Of a stretch of 64,000 nt of DNA, positions 47,083-57,211 are shown in pieces; position 1 is the first letter of the stretch, and every line of letters begins with the position of its first letter. The translations under genes were made by a program, and so were the position numbers. Source of the stretch: Paracoccus sp. MBLB3053 (GTDB taxonomy: Bacteria > Pseudomonadota > Alphaproteobacteria > Rhodobacterales > Rhodobacteraceae); contig NZ_JAVQLW010000001.1 in assembly GCF_031822435.1 (NCBI RefSeq), forward strand, positions 1,681,501 through 1,745,500, read 5' to 3'. The notes under the pieces were generated by a model, which made no database searches, had not been told where the DNA came from, and was given only the letters and a program-made list of their open reading frames with translations.

Positions 47083-47655
47083 CTAGAAGGTCGACGGGAT
47101 CACGCGGTTGTATTTGGTGCCTGCGATGGCGGCACCTGCCATCAGTCCGGATTGGCCAAAGACCATCGCAACGACGGGTTGCTGCGCGGTGATCGTATCG
47201 GTGCCCAGCGAAAGACCGCGCGTCGGCAGCGCGTAATAGGCGTCGGCCTCGGCCACCCAGCCATTGGCGCGGCGGAAATCGGAAAGCGCCGCGTCGGTCT
47301 GGAAGATCAGCACATGGGCATATTGCTGCGCGCCGATCTGGAAGCCGACGCTGGCCTGCGTCGCCGAATAGTAATCCACCGTGACATTGTTGATGCGCAG
47401 CGCGCCCTGACCATAGGCGCCGCCGACGCCGAAGCCGGCTTCGGTCATCAGAGGCATGTAGAGAACGCCCTTGGCGTTCTGCACCATGCCCGACACACCG
47501 GGATAGGTTTGCAGCAGATAGTTGCGCGTCGCATCCACGCGCGCGTCAAGCCGCGCCGAGGCGTTCTGGCCGACCGCGTTGTTGCACGCCGCCAATCCGA
47601 AGGCCGTCATCCCCAGAAGCAGACCGCGCCTGCTCAAACCATTGGGCGATTTCAT
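47083..47655 (-). CDS. SYLF (YSC84-like) domain lipoprotein
   Basis: A 190-residue outer-envelope lipoprotein. The signal has a twin arginine (R9-R10 in LSRRGLLLG) and a lipobox GLAAC with C24 as the lipid-bearing residue. The SYLF/DUF500 domain fills the rest: YPGVSGMVQNAKGVLYMPLMTEAGFGVGG, TVDYYSATQASVGFQIGAQQ and GLSLGTDTIT, matching the Ysc84 actin- and lipid-binding family. Bacterial members are of unknown function, though lipid binding is suspected. GAGGGAAAG precedes the ATG. Confidence 0.86.
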   Translation of the reverse strand: MKSPNGLSRRGLLLGMTAFGLAACNNAVGQNASARLDARVDATRNYLLQTYPGVSGMVQNAKGVLYMPLMTEAGFGVGGAYGQGALRINNVTVDYYSATQASVGFQIGAQQYAHVLIFQTDAALSDFRRANGWVAEADAYYALPTRGLSLGTDTITAQQPVVAMVFGQSGLMAGAAIAGTKYNRVIPSTF

Positions 47656-47724
47656 CTTTCCCTCATCCCTCTGATCGGCGGTTGGCCCGCCCGTTGGACC
47701 GGGATGATAGGGCCTTTCGCCCCG

Positions 47725-48723
47725 TCACGCCAGTAGTTCGGCAACCTGCGGCGCGTAATAGGTCAGGATGCCATCGCAGCCCGCCCGGCGGAAGGCAAGC
47801 AGGCTTTCCAGCACCACGTCGCGCGACAGCCAGCCATTGCGGATCGCCCCCTCCAGCATGGCGTATTCGCCGCTGACCTGATAGGCATAGGTCGGGACCG
47901 CGAACTGATCGCGGACCATGCGGCAGATGTCCAGATAGGGCATGCCGGGCTTGACCATGACCATGTCCGCCCCTTCCGCCAGATCGCGGGCGACACAGCG
48001 TATGGCCTCTTCGCGGTTCGCCGGGTTGATCTGGTAGGTCTTCTTGTCGCCCACGAGCCTGCCCGAGGCTCCGACCGCATCGCGGAATGGGCCGTAGAAT
48101 CCGCTCGCGTATTTCGCGGCATAGGACAGGATCGCCACGTCCTTGTAGCCGTTCGATTCGAGCGATTGGCGCAGCGCGCCGATGCGGCCGTCCATCATGT
48201 CGGAAGGGCCAAGAATGTCGGCGCCGGCTTCAGCCTGCGCCAGCGCCATGCGACAAAGCGCCTCGACCGTCTCGTCGTTGACGATGACCCCGTTGCGCAC
48301 CAGACCGTCATGGCCATTCGCGTTATACGGGTCCAACGCGATATCGGTCATGACGGCGAGATCGGGGGCAACCTCCTTGATGGCACGGATCGCCCGGTTG
48401 CCGATGTTCTCGGGGTTCCAGGCGCGTTCGCAATCCTCGGTTTTCAAATCGGGATCGGAATGGGGAAAGATGCAGATCGCGGGGATGCCCAGCCGCATCG
48501 CGGTTTCGGCTGCGCGCCTGGCGCCGTCGAGCGTCAGTCTTTCGACGCCGGGCATCGAGGGGATCTCGCCCGCACCACCTTCGACTTCGGTCACGAAAAT
48601 CGGCCAGATCAGGTTGCCGCGGGTCAGGTTCGTTTCGGTCGCAAGGGCGCGCAATGCGGGCGTGCGGCGCAGGCGACGTAGCCGGGTGGCCGGAAAAGGG
48701 GCTACGATCGGATTCGGGGACAT
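47725..48723 (-). CDS. hemB: Delta-aminolevulinic acid dehydratase (porphobilinogen synthase)
   Basis: Joins two 5-aminolevulinate molecules to porphobilinogen in heme, siroheme and (in phototrophs) chlorophyll synthesis. The 332 residues carry both Schiff-base lysines, K204 in SYAAKYASGFYGPF and K258 in MVMVKPGMPYLD. The metal site is the Asp type (D127, D131, D139 in DIALDPYNANGHDG) without the zinc cysteine triad, so this is a magnesium- rather than zinc-dependent form, as usual in alphaproteobacteria. The ATG at 48723 follows GAGGAAGGT. Heme made here feeds the cytochrome oxidase encoded upstream. Confidence 0.96.
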   Translation of the reverse strand: MSPNPIVAPFPATRLRRLRRTPALRALATETNLTRGNLIWPIFVTEVEGGAGEIPSMPGVERLTLDGARRAAETAMRLGIPAICIFPHSDPDLKTEDCERAWNPENIGNRAIRAIKEVAPDLAVMTDIALDPYNANGHDGLVRNGVIVNDETVEALCRMALAQAEAGADILGPSDMMDGRIGALRQSLESNGYKDVAILSYAAKYASGFYGPFRDAVGASGRLVGDKKTYQINPANREEAIRCVARDLAEGADMVMVKPGMPYLDICRMVRDQFAVPTYAYQVSGEYAMLEGAIRNGWLSRDVVLESLLAFRRAGCDGILTYYAPQVAELLA

Positions 48724-48894
48724 TGCGGACCTTCCTCTTTGGCCGCGCGAAGGATCGGGCGCGCGCGAAATTTGACCAGACCCTGCACCCTCAGTTGCAG
48801 CGGCGCAACCCCCGCGGCCAAAGGGCACGAGAACGTGGTTTTCCTTTTCCCGTCGCGCCGCTAGGTTCCCTGACGCCGTGCCCCGGAGACCGAC

Positions 48895-49464
48895 TTGCCA
48901 TTGACCCAAGGTATCTTGACCATCCTCGACAGCCGATCCTTCGGCTCGATCTGGTTTTGGTTGCTTCTGACGCTGGCCTGGATCATGGCCGGCCGCAGGA
49001 TTCTGGGCGTTCCGGCAGACATCCTGTCACAGGTTCCACGAAAGCCCGGACTGGACGAGGATCACCCTGCCGCGCTGTTGCTGCTGGACTGGCTGTCCTT
49101 GACCCTGCCGCGATGGCGGATCGCCTCGCACGAGGCGACGATTCTCATGGGTATTTCGGCCTTCATCGTGACCGTGCTTTCGCTTCTGGGTTTTGCTTAC
49201 GGGCTGGAAATGGCGCAGGCACTTGTCCTGCTGACGGTGCCGTTTTTCGTCCTTTTCATCCTTGAGGCGCGACTTGCGCGTCGTGTCGAAACCATCCTGC
49301 AGGCGGCCGAACGTGGCGAGATCGGGGTGAACAGTGCAGCCTACGCCGCGGCACGATTGATGCGCCGACAGCGCGGCATGATCACTGCCGTTTCGATCCT
49401 CGCAGTGGCGGTGACGGCCTATCGTGGCGCGATCTGGATGATGACCCATCCTTTCGGCTTCTAG
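48895..49464 (+). CDS. Conserved membrane protein of unknown function
   Basis: A 189-residue protein with about four predicted membrane helices (about 18-35, 85-105, 107-125, 165-182). Between helices one and two lies a soluble loop, PADILSQVPRKPGLDEDHPAALLLLDWL. I do not recognise a functional motif. The start is TTG at 48895, with CGGAG 8-12 bases upstream. Rhodobacterales relatives have, as I recall, been labelled a SUF-complex component; nothing in the sequence or neighbours supports that here. It sits between hemB (divergent) and mfd, 45 bases before mfd, and may be co-transcribed with it. Confidence 0.75.
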   Translation: MPLTQGILTILDSRSFGSIWFWLLLTLAWIMAGRRILGVPADILSQVPRKPGLDEDHPAALLLLDWLSLTLPRWRIASHEATILMGISAFIVTVLSLLGFAYGLEMAQALVLLTVPFFVLFILEARLARRVETILQAAERGEIGVNSAAYAAARLMRRQRGMITAVSILAVAVTAYRGAIWMMTHPFGF

Positions 49465-49509
49465 CGAGGTTATCTTGACAAGATCCCGTACCGCTTTACC
49501 TCGTTCCCC

Positions 49510-52500
49510 ATGTCCGATCACCTGATCCTTTCCGGGGCACCCGAAGGCCTCGACGCCGCGCTGATCGCGCGCGAATTGTCGCGCGGCCAGCCTGTCATCC
49601 ACATTGCCCGCGACGACCGCCGCATGGCCGCGATGCGGGCTGCTCTGGCCTTTTTCTCGCCCGCCGCCGTTGTGCTGGAATTTCCTGCCTGGGATACGAC
49701 GCCCTATGACCGGGTGTCGCCCGCGCCGGGGGTGATGGCGGCGCGCATGGCCGTGCTGACCGCGCTCGCCCATGGTGCGATCAGAGGCCCCTTCGTGCTG
49801 CTGACGACGCTCGGTGCCGCCATGCAGCGGGTCCCACCGCGCGAGGCGCTGCGCGACGCCAGCTTTTCGGCCGCCGTCGGCAGCCGCCTGGACGAAGGCG
49901 CGCTCAGGGACTTTCTGGCGCGCATGGGCTTTTCGCAATCGCCAACGGTGACCGAGCCGGGGGATTTCGCGGTCCGTGGCGGTATCATCGACATCTATCC
50001 GCCGGGAGAGGGCGGGCCGATCAGGCTCGACATGTTTGGCGATGTGCTGGAAAGCGCCCGCCGCTTCGATCCCGAGACGCAGCGGTCCACCGAGAAACTG
50101 GACAGGGTCGAGCTTGCCCCCATGTCCGAGGTCATTCTGGACGAGGCTGCGATTACCCGCTTTCGCCAGAATTACCGGGTTGAATATGGCGGTGGGGCGA
50201 ATGATCCCCTTTACGAAGGGATCAGCGCCGGCCGCAAGATGGCGGGGATGGAGCATTGGCTGCCCTGGTTCCATGAACGCATGGACAGCCTTTTCGCCTA
50301 TCTGCCCGAGGCGACCGTGGTTGCCGACGATCATCTGGATCAGGTGAGGGATGCGCGCTGGCACACCATCGGCGAGCAATTCGACGCGCGTCGCGAGGCA
50401 CTCAAGCGCAAGGGGGGTACGGACAGCGTCTATCGCCCCGTGCCGCCTGCCGAGATGTTTCCCGATGAGGTCGACTGGAAGGCATGGCTTGCCCCGCACC
50501 GGATGCTGAGGCTTTCGGTCCTGCCCCAGCCGCCAGGTCCTGGCGTACTGGACGCGGGCGGTCGGGTCGGGCGCAATTTCGCGCCCGAGAGGCAGGCAGA
50601 AAAGGGAAACCTGTTCAAGGCACTGGCTGATCATATTCGACATCTTCAAGCCTCGCGCCGGGTGGTGATTGCAAGCTTTTCGGAAGGTGCGCGCGAGCGT
50701 CTTGCCGGATTGATCGCGGATGAAGGCATTCAGGGCGCCAAGCCCGTCGCAGACATGCGCGATCTGCCGGGCCAGCCGGGTTCGATCGGCCTTGCGGTCT
50801 GGCCGCTGGACGAAGGGTTCGTTGCTGACGGTCAGGCAACAGGGCCGCTGGCTGTCATCTCGGAACAGGACGTGCTGGGTGACCGGCTGATCCGGGGCGC
50901 GAAGAAGCGCCGCAAGGCCGAGAATTTCCTGCGCGACACCCAGACCCTGTCTCCGGGCGATCTCGTCGTTCATGTCGAACACGGCATCGGGCGCTATACC
51001 GGGCTGGAAACCGTGATGGCGCTGAAGGTCCCGCATGATTGCGTGGCGCTGGAATATGCGGGCGGCGACCGCTTGTATCTGCCTGTCGAGAACATCGAGT
51101 TGCTCAGCCGCTACGGGCACGAAGAAGGCATGCTCGACAAGCTGGGCGGCGGCGCCTGGCAGGCCCGCAAGGCCAGGCTGAAAGAACGCATCAAGCTGAT
51201 CGCCGACAAGCTGATGCGGGTCGCGGCCGAACGCCTGCTGCGTCCCGCCCCGGTGCTGGAACCCGAGCATCACGAGATCGAAAGCTTCGCGGCCCGATTC
51301 CCCTATGCCGAAACCGAAGACCAGGCCTCGGCCATTGTCGATGTGACCGACGATCTGGCGGCGGGTCGTCCGATGGACCGGCTGATCGTCGGCGATGTCG
51401 GCTTCGGCAAGACCGAGGTCGCGATGCGCGCGGCCTTCATCGCCGCCTCGCAGGGGCGGCAGGTCGCGGTGGTCGCGCCGACGACGCTGCTGGCGCGGCA
51501 GCATTTCCGCACCTTTGCCGAGCGCTTCCGCGGCACCGCGATCAATGTCCGCCCGCTTTCGCGCTTCGTCTCGGCCAAGGATGCGACCGAGACCCGCAAG
51601 GGCCTTTCCGAGGGCACGGTGGACATCGTCGTCGGCACCCATTCGGTGCTGGCCAAGCAGGTGCGCTTCAAAAATCTCGGGTTGCTGATCGTCGATGAGG
51701 AACAGCATTTTGGCGTCGCCCACAAGGAGCGCCTGAAGGAGCTGCGCAGCGACATCCACGTCCTGACCCTGACCGCGACGCCGATCCCGCGTACCCTGCA
51801 ACTTTCGCTGACCGGGGTCAGGGACCTCTCGATCATCGGCACGCCGCCGGTCGACCGCCTCGCGATCCGCACCTATGTCAGCGAATTCGACAGCGTCACC
51901 ATCCGCGAGGCCCTGCTGCGCGAGAAATATCGTGGTGGGCAGAGCTTCTTCGTTGTGCCGCGCCTGACCGACCTGCCCGAGATCGAGGATTGGCTGAAGG
52001 AGCATGTCCCCGAGGTCAGCACTATCGTCGCCCATGGCCAGCTCGCGGCGGGCGATCTCGACCAGCGCATGAACGCCTTCTATGACCGAGGCGCGGATGT
52101 GCTTCTGGCGACGACCATCGTGGAATCGGGTCTCGACATCCCGACGGCGAATACGATGGTGGTCTGGCGCGCCGACATGTTCGGTCTGTCGCAGCTTTAC
52201 CAGATTCGGGGGAGGGTAGGCCGGTCGAAGACGCGGGCCTATTGCTACCTGACGACCAAGCCGCGCGTACCGCTGACCCCTCAGGCGATGCGGCGGCTGA
52301 AGTTCCTCGGCGCCATCGACAGCCTGGGCGCGGGCTTCAATCTTGCCTCGCAGGACCTGGACCTGCGCGGCGCGGGGAACCTGCTCGGCGAAGAGCAATC
52401 CGGCCATATCAAGGAGGTCGGCTTCGAGCTTTACCAGCAGATGCTGGAGGAAACGATTGCCAAGCTGAAATCCGGCGAGATCGAAGGCACGCCCGAGGAT

Positions 52501-52965
52501 GAATGGGCACCGCAATTGAATCTCGGCGTTCCGGTGACGATCCCGGAAAGCTATATCCCCGATCTGGACGTTCGGTTGGGGCTATACAGGCGGCTGGCGG
52601 AACTGACGACCAAGGTGGAACTCGAAGGCTTCGCCGCCGAATTGATCGACCGCTTCGGCCCGCTGCCGCGTGAGGTGAATACGCTTCTGCTGGTCATCCG
52701 CATCAAGGCGATGGCGAAACGGGCGAATATCTCGAAGCTGGATGCTGGGCCCAAGGGCGCGACCGTGCAATTCCACGGCGACAAATTCCCCAATCCTGCA
52801 GGTCTGGTCGAGTTTATTCATGACCAGAAAGGGCAGGCCAAGGTCACCGACAACAAGATCGTCGTGCTGCGCGACTGGCCCAGCGATGCAGACCGCATCA
52901 AGGGGGCTTTCGCCATAGCCAAGGACCTGGCAGCCAAGATCAAGGAAGGCAAGGCCAAGGGCTGA
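49510..52965 (+). CDS. mfd: Transcription-repair coupling factor Mfd
   Basis: DNA translocase that removes RNA polymerase stalled at damage and recruits UvrA. The 1151 residues show the full domain order: UvrB-like N-terminal region (about 1-350), the RNA polymerase-interacting domain with GDLVVHVEHGIGRYTGL (about 485-500), the helicase with Walker A GDVGFGKTEVAMRA (K634), VDEEQHFGV, TLTATPIPRTLQ and QLYQIRGRVGRS, and the C-terminal TRCF domain (about 1010-1110). There is no insertion or break. The ATG is 45 bases after the membrane-protein gene. Confidence 0.97.
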   Translation: MSDHLILSGAPEGLDAALIARELSRGQPVIHIARDDRRMAAMRAALAFFSPAAVVLEFPAWDTTPYDRVSPAPGVMAARMAVLTALAHGAIRGPFVLLTTLGAAMQRVPPREALRDASFSAAVGSRLDEGALRDFLARMGFSQSPTVTEPGDFAVRGGIIDIYPPGEGGPIRLDMFGDVLESARRFDPETQRSTEKLDRVELAPMSEVILDEAAITRFRQNYRVEYGGGANDPLYEGISAGRKMAGMEHWLPWFHERMDSLFAYLPEATVVADDHLDQVRDARWHTIGEQFDARREALKRKGGTDSVYRPVPPAEMFPDEVDWKAWLAPHRMLRLSVLPQPPGPGVLDAGGRVGRNFAPERQAEKGNLFKALADHIRHLQASRRVVIASFSEGARERLAGLIADEGIQGAKPVADMRDLPGQPGSIGLAVWPLDEGFVADGQATGPLAVISEQDVLGDRLIRGAKKRRKAENFLRDTQTLSPGDLVVHVEHGIGRYTGLETVMALKVPHDCVALEYAGGDRLYLPVENIELLSRYGHEEGMLDKLGGGAWQARKARLKERIKLIADKLMRVAAERLLRPAPVLEPEHHEIESFAARFPYAETEDQASAIVDVTDDLAAGRPMDRLIVGDVGFGKTEVAMRAAFIAASQGRQVAVVAPTTLLARQHFRTFAERFRGTAINVRPLSRFVSAKDATETRKGLSEGTVDIVVGTHSVLAKQVRFKNLGLLIVDEEQHFGVAHKERLKELRSDIHVLTLTATPIPRTLQLSLTGVRDLSIIGTPPVDRLAIRTYVSEFDSVTIREALLREKYRGGQSFFVVPRLTDLPEIEDWLKEHVPEVSTIVAHGQLAAGDLDQRMNAFYDRGADVLLATTIVESGLDIPTANTMVVWRADMFGLSQLYQIRGRVGRSKTRAYCYLTTKPRVPLTPQAMRRLKFLGAIDSLGAGFNLASQDLDLRGAGNLLGEEQSGHIKEVGFELYQQMLEETIAKLKSGEIEGTPEDEWAPQLNLGVPVTIPESYIPDLDVRLGLYRRLAELTTKVELEGFAAELIDRFGPLPREVNTLLLVIRIKAMAKRANISKLDAGPKGATVQFHGDKFPNPAGLVEFIHDQKGQAKVTDNKIVVLRDWPSDADRIKGAFAIAKDLAAKIKEGKAKG

Positions 52966-52988
52966 TGCCGGATCTGCGGAAATGAAAT

Positions 52989-53015
52989 CGGGCGGCCGTT
53001 GGGCCGCCCGTTTGC
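52989..53015. terminator. Terminator between mfd and clpA
   Basis: A perfect 9-bp stem (CGGGCGGCC with GGCCGCCCG), GTTG loop, then TTTGC, in the 66-base gap of two convergent genes. It probably works on both strands; the minus side reads CGATTTCATT. Confidence 0.8.
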
Positions 53016-53031
53016 ATTGTAAGGAGTTCGA

Positions 53032-55353
53032 TCAGTCGGCCGTCAGCAGCGGCGGCTTCGAATTGCTGATGCGCGGCGCGTCGGGGCCGGTGATGTCGAA
53101 GACGGGCTTGTCGTCATCGATCCTGACGCGGACCACGCCGCCCTTGGTCAGGCGACCGAAAAGCAGCTCTTCAGCCAACGGCTTCTTGATGGTTTCCTGG
53201 ATTACGCGGCCCAGCGGACGTGCACCCATCTTGTCGTCGTAACCCTTTTCCGCCAGCCAATGCGCGGCCTCGTCGGTCAGTTCGATATGGACACCGCGAT
53301 CGATCAACTGCGCTTCCAGTTGCAGGACGAACTTCTCGACGACCTGAACGATGATATCGCGCGACAGCGGTGCGAAGCTGATCACCGCATCCAGGCGGTT
53401 GCGGAACTCGGGCGTGAAGGTCCGCTCGATGGCGGCTGTATCCTCACCCTCGCGGCGTTCACGACCAAAGCCGAAGGCGGCCTTGGCCTGGTCAGCCGCC
53501 CCTGCATTCGAGGTCATGATCAGGATCACATTGCGGAAATCGACTTGGCGGCCGTTATGGTCGGTCAGCTTGCCGTTATCCATCACCTGCAAGAGGATGT
53601 TGTAGACATCGGGATGCGCCTTCTCGATCTCGTCGAGCAGCAGCACGCAATGCGGATGCTGGTCCACGCCATCGGTCAGGAGCCCGCCCTGGTCGAAGCC
53701 GACATAGCCCGGAGGCGCGCCGATCAGGCGGCTGACGGCGTGTTTCTCCATGTATTCGGACATGTCGAAGCGCAGAAGTTCGACGCCAAGGGTCGATGCG
53801 AGCTGCTTTGCGACCTCGGTCTTGCCGACACCCGTCGGACCCGCGAAGAGGTAGTTGCCGATGGGTTTTTCCGGCTCGCGCAAACCGGCGCGCGCCAGCT
53901 TGATCGAGGAGGACAGCGCCTCGATCGCCGCGTCCTGGCCGAAGACCAGCCGCTTCAGCGTGGCTTCCAGATCCTTCAGCACCGCCGCATCGTCCTTGGA
54001 GACGTTTTTCGGGGGGATGCGGGCGATCTTGGCCACCACGGCCTCGATCTCTTTCGGGCCGATCGTCTTGCGGCGCTTGCTTTCTGACACAAGATGCTGG
54101 GCGGCCCCGGCCTCGTCGATCACGTCGATCGCCTTGTCGGGCAGCTTGCGGTCATGGATATAGCGAGCCGACAGCTCGACCGCGGTCTTGATCGCGTCAT
54201 TGGTGTAGCGCAGGTCGTGGTGCTTTTCGAAACTGGGCTTCAGTCCCATCAGGATCTTGATCGTGTCGGGCACGGTCGGCTCGTTCACGTCGATCTTCTG
54301 GAAACGACGGGAAAGCGCACGGTCCTTTTCGAAATGCTGGCGGAACTCCTTGTAGGTCGTCGAGCCCATGCAGCGCAGTTTGCCGCCCGACAGCGCCGGT
54401 TTCAGCAGGTTTGAAGCATCCATCGCCCCGCCCGAGGTCGCGCCCGCGCCGATCACGGTATGGATCTCGTCGATGAAGAGGATCGCGTCGGGATGGTCCT
54501 CGAGTTCCTTGACGACGGCCTTCAGGCGTTCCTCGAAATCGCCGCGATAGCGGGTGCCCGCCAGCAGCGCGCCCATGTCGAGCGAGAAGATGGTCGAGCC
54601 AGCCAGCACGTCGGGCGTTTCGCCACGCGTGATCTTGAGCGCGAGCCCCTCGGCGATGGCGGTCTTGCCGACGCCGGGATCGCCGACCAGCAGCGGGTTG
54701 TTCTTGCGGCGACGGCAGAGCACCTGGATGCAGCGCTCGACTTCGTCGGCGCGACCGATCAGCGGGTCCACATCGCCCTTCGCAGCCTTGCGGTTCAGGT
54801 CGACACAATATTTCGACAGGGCCGATTCCTCCTTCGAGGCGGGCTGTTCTGCCTGGGCCTGCTCGCTCGGCTGCTCGGCGCCCTGCACGGGGCGGCTTTC
54901 CGAGAAAGAAGGGTTCTTGGCGACGCCATGTGCGATGAAGTTCACCGCATCATAGCGCGTCATGTCGAGTTCTTGCAGGAAAAAGGCGGCGTTCGATTCC
55001 CGCTCGGCAAAGATAGCCACGAGAACGTTGGCGCCGGTCACTTCGGTTCGACCCGATGACTGAACATGGATCGCCGCGCGCTGAATCACGCGCTGGAAGG
55101 CGGCGGTTGGAACGGCCTCCGAACCTTCGACATCCGTAATCAGCGTCGAAAGATCATCCTCGATGAATTCCACAAGCATCCGGCGAAGTTCGTCCAGATC
55201 GACATTGCAGGCCCGCATCACCTTGACGGCGTCGGGTTCATCCGTCAGCGCCAGCAACAGATGTTCAAGCGTAGCGAGTTCATGCCGGTGCTCGTTGGCG
55301 AGGGCCAGCGCGGAATGGATTGCCTGTTCCAGCGTGTTCGAAAAGGACGGCAC
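53032..55353 (-). CDS. clpA: ATP-dependent Clp protease ATP-binding subunit ClpA
   Basis: Hsp100 unfoldase that feeds substrates, including N-end rule proteins brought by ClpS, to ClpP. The 773 residues contain the double Clp-N repeat (1-145), a Gln/Glu-rich linker (about 150-185), the first AAA domain with Walker [14 protein letters not shown] (K230), and the second with [12 protein letters not shown] (K511). The IGL-type ClpP-docking loop should lie in the second domain; the region reads [15 protein letters not shown]. The Clp-N and absence of a long middle coil separate it from ClpB. No clpS is upstream; a promoter-like site lies at 55433-55460. Confidence 0.96.
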   Translation of the reverse strand: MPSFSNTLEQAIHSALALANEHRHELATLEHLLLALTDEPDAVKVMRACNVDLDELRRMLVEFIEDDLSTLITDVEGSEAVPTAAFQRVIQRAAIHVQSSGRTEVTGANVLVAIFAERESNAAFFLQELDMTRYDAVNFIAHGVAKNPSFSESRPVQGAEQPSEQAQAEQPASKEESALSKYCVDLNRKAAKGDVDPLIGRADEVERCIQVLCRRRKNNPLLVGDPGVGKTAIAEGLALKITRGETPDVLAGSTIFSLDMGALLAGTRYRGDFEERLKAVVKELEDHPDAILFIDEIHTVIGAGATSGGAMDASNLLKPALSGGKLRCMGSTTYKEFRQHFEKDRALSRRFQKIDVNEPTVPDTIKILMGLKPSFEKHHDLRYTNDAIKTAVELSARYIHDRKLPDKAIDVIDEAGAAQHLVSESKRRKTIGPKEIEAVVAKIARIPPKNVSKDDAAVLKDLEATLKRLVFGQDAAIEALSSSIKLARAGLREPEKPIGNYLFAGPTGVGKTEVAKQLASTLGVELLRFDMSEYMEKHAVSRLIGAPPGYVGFDQGGLLTDGVDQHPHCVLLLDEIEKAHPDVYNILLQVMDNGKLTDHNGRQVDFRNVILIMTSNAGAADQAKAAFGFGRERREGEDTAAIERTFTPEFRNRLDAVISFAPLSRDIIVQVVEKFVLQLEAQLIDRGVHIELTDEAAHWLAEKGYDDKMGARPLGRVIQETIKKPLAEELLFGRLTKGGVVRVRIDDDKPVFDITGPDAPRISNSKPPLLTAD

Positions 55354-55432
55354 GGTTCAGCTCCTGTCAGTCGGCTGGCGGTATGGGCCACCGAGGCGGT
55401 CCACCTGACCAGACTGTCACGATACATTTAAG

Positions 55433-55460
55433 AATTTGGTGGAATCTCGCGCAATTCAAG
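55433..55460 (-). promoter_or_regulatory. Possible promoter of clpA
   Basis: On the minus strand CTTGAA (55455-55460) is followed after about 15 bases by CCAAATT (55433-55439), about 80 bases before the clpA start. The CTTGAA element is like RpoH heat-shock promoters, but the -10 half is poor. The rest of the 259-base clpA/gloB spacer holds no recognisable element. Confidence 0.3.
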
Positions 55461-55612
55461 CGGTTTTTCGTAATCTTCCAGCCGAAATCCTGACGGTTCT
55501 AATAGATGTGATATTCGGATGCCGGGTTTTCAAGCATCCGTCAGGTCTGTGGCCAGAGGCCTGAAATACACCGTCGCGGGCCAGAAAATCCTTGCTGCGT
55601 TGCAGAAACCAC

Positions 55613-56359
55613 TCAGAATTTGTCCTTCATCCCGCGAATTCGTGCAAAAACATCGACATCGGTCGCACCCTCCATTCCTAGCCCATTCCGCAATGCGCCC
55701 ACCCGCAGAAAAGGGTTGGTCGCGCGTTCGTTATCGAGGCTGGCCGGGGCGCAGGGCAGCCTGCCGCTGGCCGTGTCATCGAGCCGTTGCCGCAATGCAT
55801 CATTTTCAGGATCGATCGTCAGCGCGAAGGCGGCATTCCCGCGGCAATAGTCATGACCGGAACAGATCAGCGTGTCGCCCGGCAGGGCATCGAGTCGGAC
55901 CAGGCTTTCCCACATCATCGCCGGCGATCCTTCAAAGAGCCGGCCGCAACCTAGCGACATGAGGCTGTCGCCGGTGAAGGCCATTTTCGAAAGCGGCAAA
56001 TGGAATGCCACATGGCCGATCGTATGGCCGGAGACGTCGATGACCTCGGCGGGCTCTCCGCAGATGTCGGTCGTCTCGCCCGGACGGACCGGGAAATCAA
56101 GTGCCGGCAGCCGCGCCGCATCGTCGGAATTTCCCATGACCTTCGCGCCCGTCGCGGCGACCAGCTCAGAAACACCCTGAATATGGTCCGCGTGGTGATG
56201 GGTCAGCGCGATCAGGTCCAGCGTCCAGCCGCGCGCCGCGAGCTCTGCAAGGATGGGTGCGGCCTCGGGCGCATCGAACAAGGCCGTCTGGCCGTTGCCA
56301 TGCACGAGCCAGGCATAATTGTCCGTGAGGCATCGAATGGCGACGAGTTTCAGCGGCAT
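55613..56359 (-). CDS. gloB: Hydroxyacylglutathione hydrolase (glyoxalase II)
   Basis: Metallo-beta-lactamase-fold enzyme that splits S-lactoylglutathione to D-lactate and glutathione, completing methylglyoxal detoxification. The 248 residues have the binuclear metal motif THHHADH (53-59), later ligands in DVSGHTIGHVAFHL and FTGDSLMSLGCGRLFEG, and the C-terminal SGHDYCRGNAAFALTIDPEN typical of GloB. The ATG at 56359 follows GAAGGAATT. It is divergent from a methyltransferase gene, with 51 bases between starts, a pairing I believe is common in Rhodobacterales. Confidence 0.94.
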   Translation of the reverse strand: MPLKLVAIRCLTDNYAWLVHGNGQTALFDAPEAAPILAELAARGWTLDLIALTHHHADHIQGVSELVAATGAKVMGNSDDAARLPALDFPVRPGETTDICGEPAEVIDVSGHTIGHVAFHLPLSKMAFTGDSLMSLGCGRLFEGSPAMMWESLVRLDALPGDTLICSGHDYCRGNAAFALTIDPENDALRQRLDDTASGRLPCAPASLDNERATNPFLRVGALRNGLGMEGATDVDVFARIRGMKDKF

Positions 56360-56410
56360 TGGCAATTCCTTCACTTTGCCGCAGTCTGGCGCGGCAAGGC
56401 GAGAGGCGCA

Positions 56411-57211
56411 ATGCATCAGGACGTGATGGAGCTGCGAAAGTTTTACTACAACCGGGCGCTTGGCCGGGTGGTCCAGCGCATCCTGCGCGATCGCCTGACG
56501 AAGATCTGGCCGCCCGAGAGCTCAGCCGGCATGTCCGTGGTGGGCTATGGCTTCGCGGCCCCATTGCAGCGTCCCTACCTTGCCCGCGCAAGGCGGGTGA
56601 CCAGTCTCATGCCTGCAGGGCAGGGGGTGATGGCCTGGCCGCCGGGACTGCCCAATTGCGCCGTGCTTTGCGACGAAACCGCTTGGCCGCTGGATACCGG
56701 CAGCGTCGACCGCCTGATCCTGCTGCACGCGCTTGAGACGGCCGAACGACCCCAGGAAATGCTGGCAGAGGCGTGGCGGGTCCTTGGTCCGGGCGGCCGA
56801 ATGCTGGTGATGGCGGCCAACCGCGCGGGGCTCTGGGCCAGATCGGATGCCACGCCCTTTGGAACCGGTCGCAGCTATACCGCCGGGCAGCTCGAGGGGT
56901 TGGCTCGCAGTGCGGGCTTCGTGAGCGAAGCCACGGGGGCCGCGCTTTACATTCCTCCGTCCGATCGCCGCTTCTGGTTGCGCAGCGCCCAGATGTGGGA
57001 ACAGGGCGGGCAGAAGATCAGCCAGGTCCTTGTCGCGGGCGTGGTCCTGACCGAATTCAGCAAGCAGGTCCCCATGCCGGTCGGTCGGCTGAGGAAGGTC
57101 AGCGTTCCAAGCCCGCTTGACCTGCTCGAAGGCATCGCGCGCCCCAAGCCGGCCAACGGACGCAACACGGCGCGAGAAGGCGTCACGCATCGCTCGACCG
57201 ATGACATCTGA
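56411..57211 (+). CDS. SAM-dependent class I methyltransferase
   Basis: A 266-residue protein in the Methyltransf_11-type fold. The N-terminal MELRKFYYNRALGRVVQRIL precedes the SAM-binding part, whose first glycine motif reads MSVVGYGFAAPLQRP (less canonical than usual). The later motifs, PLDTGSVDRLILLHALETAERPQEMLAEAWRVLGPGGRMLVMAANRAGLW in family order, are strong. The ATG at 56411 has GAGAGG upstream. The substrate is unknown. It shares a short divergent promoter region with gloB. Confidence 0.86.
   Translation: MHQDVMELRKFYYNRALGRVVQRILRDRLTKIWPPESSAGMSVVGYGFAAPLQRPYLARARRVTSLMPAGQGVMAWPPGLPNCAVLCDETAWPLDTGSVDRLILLHALETAERPQEMLAEAWRVLGPGGRMLVMAANRAGLWARSDATPFGTGRSYTAGQLEGLARSAGFVSEATGAALYIPPSDRRFWLRSAQMWEQGGQKISQVLVAGVVLTEFSKQVPMPVGRLRKVSVPSPLDLLEGIARPKPANGRNTAREGVTHRSTDDI

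Noticed and set aside
49027-52515. Minus-strand frame of 1162 codons across mfd
   Set aside because: Antisense shadow of the highly conserved mfd gene in GC-rich DNA; composition rich in R, H, G, D and no domain motifs.
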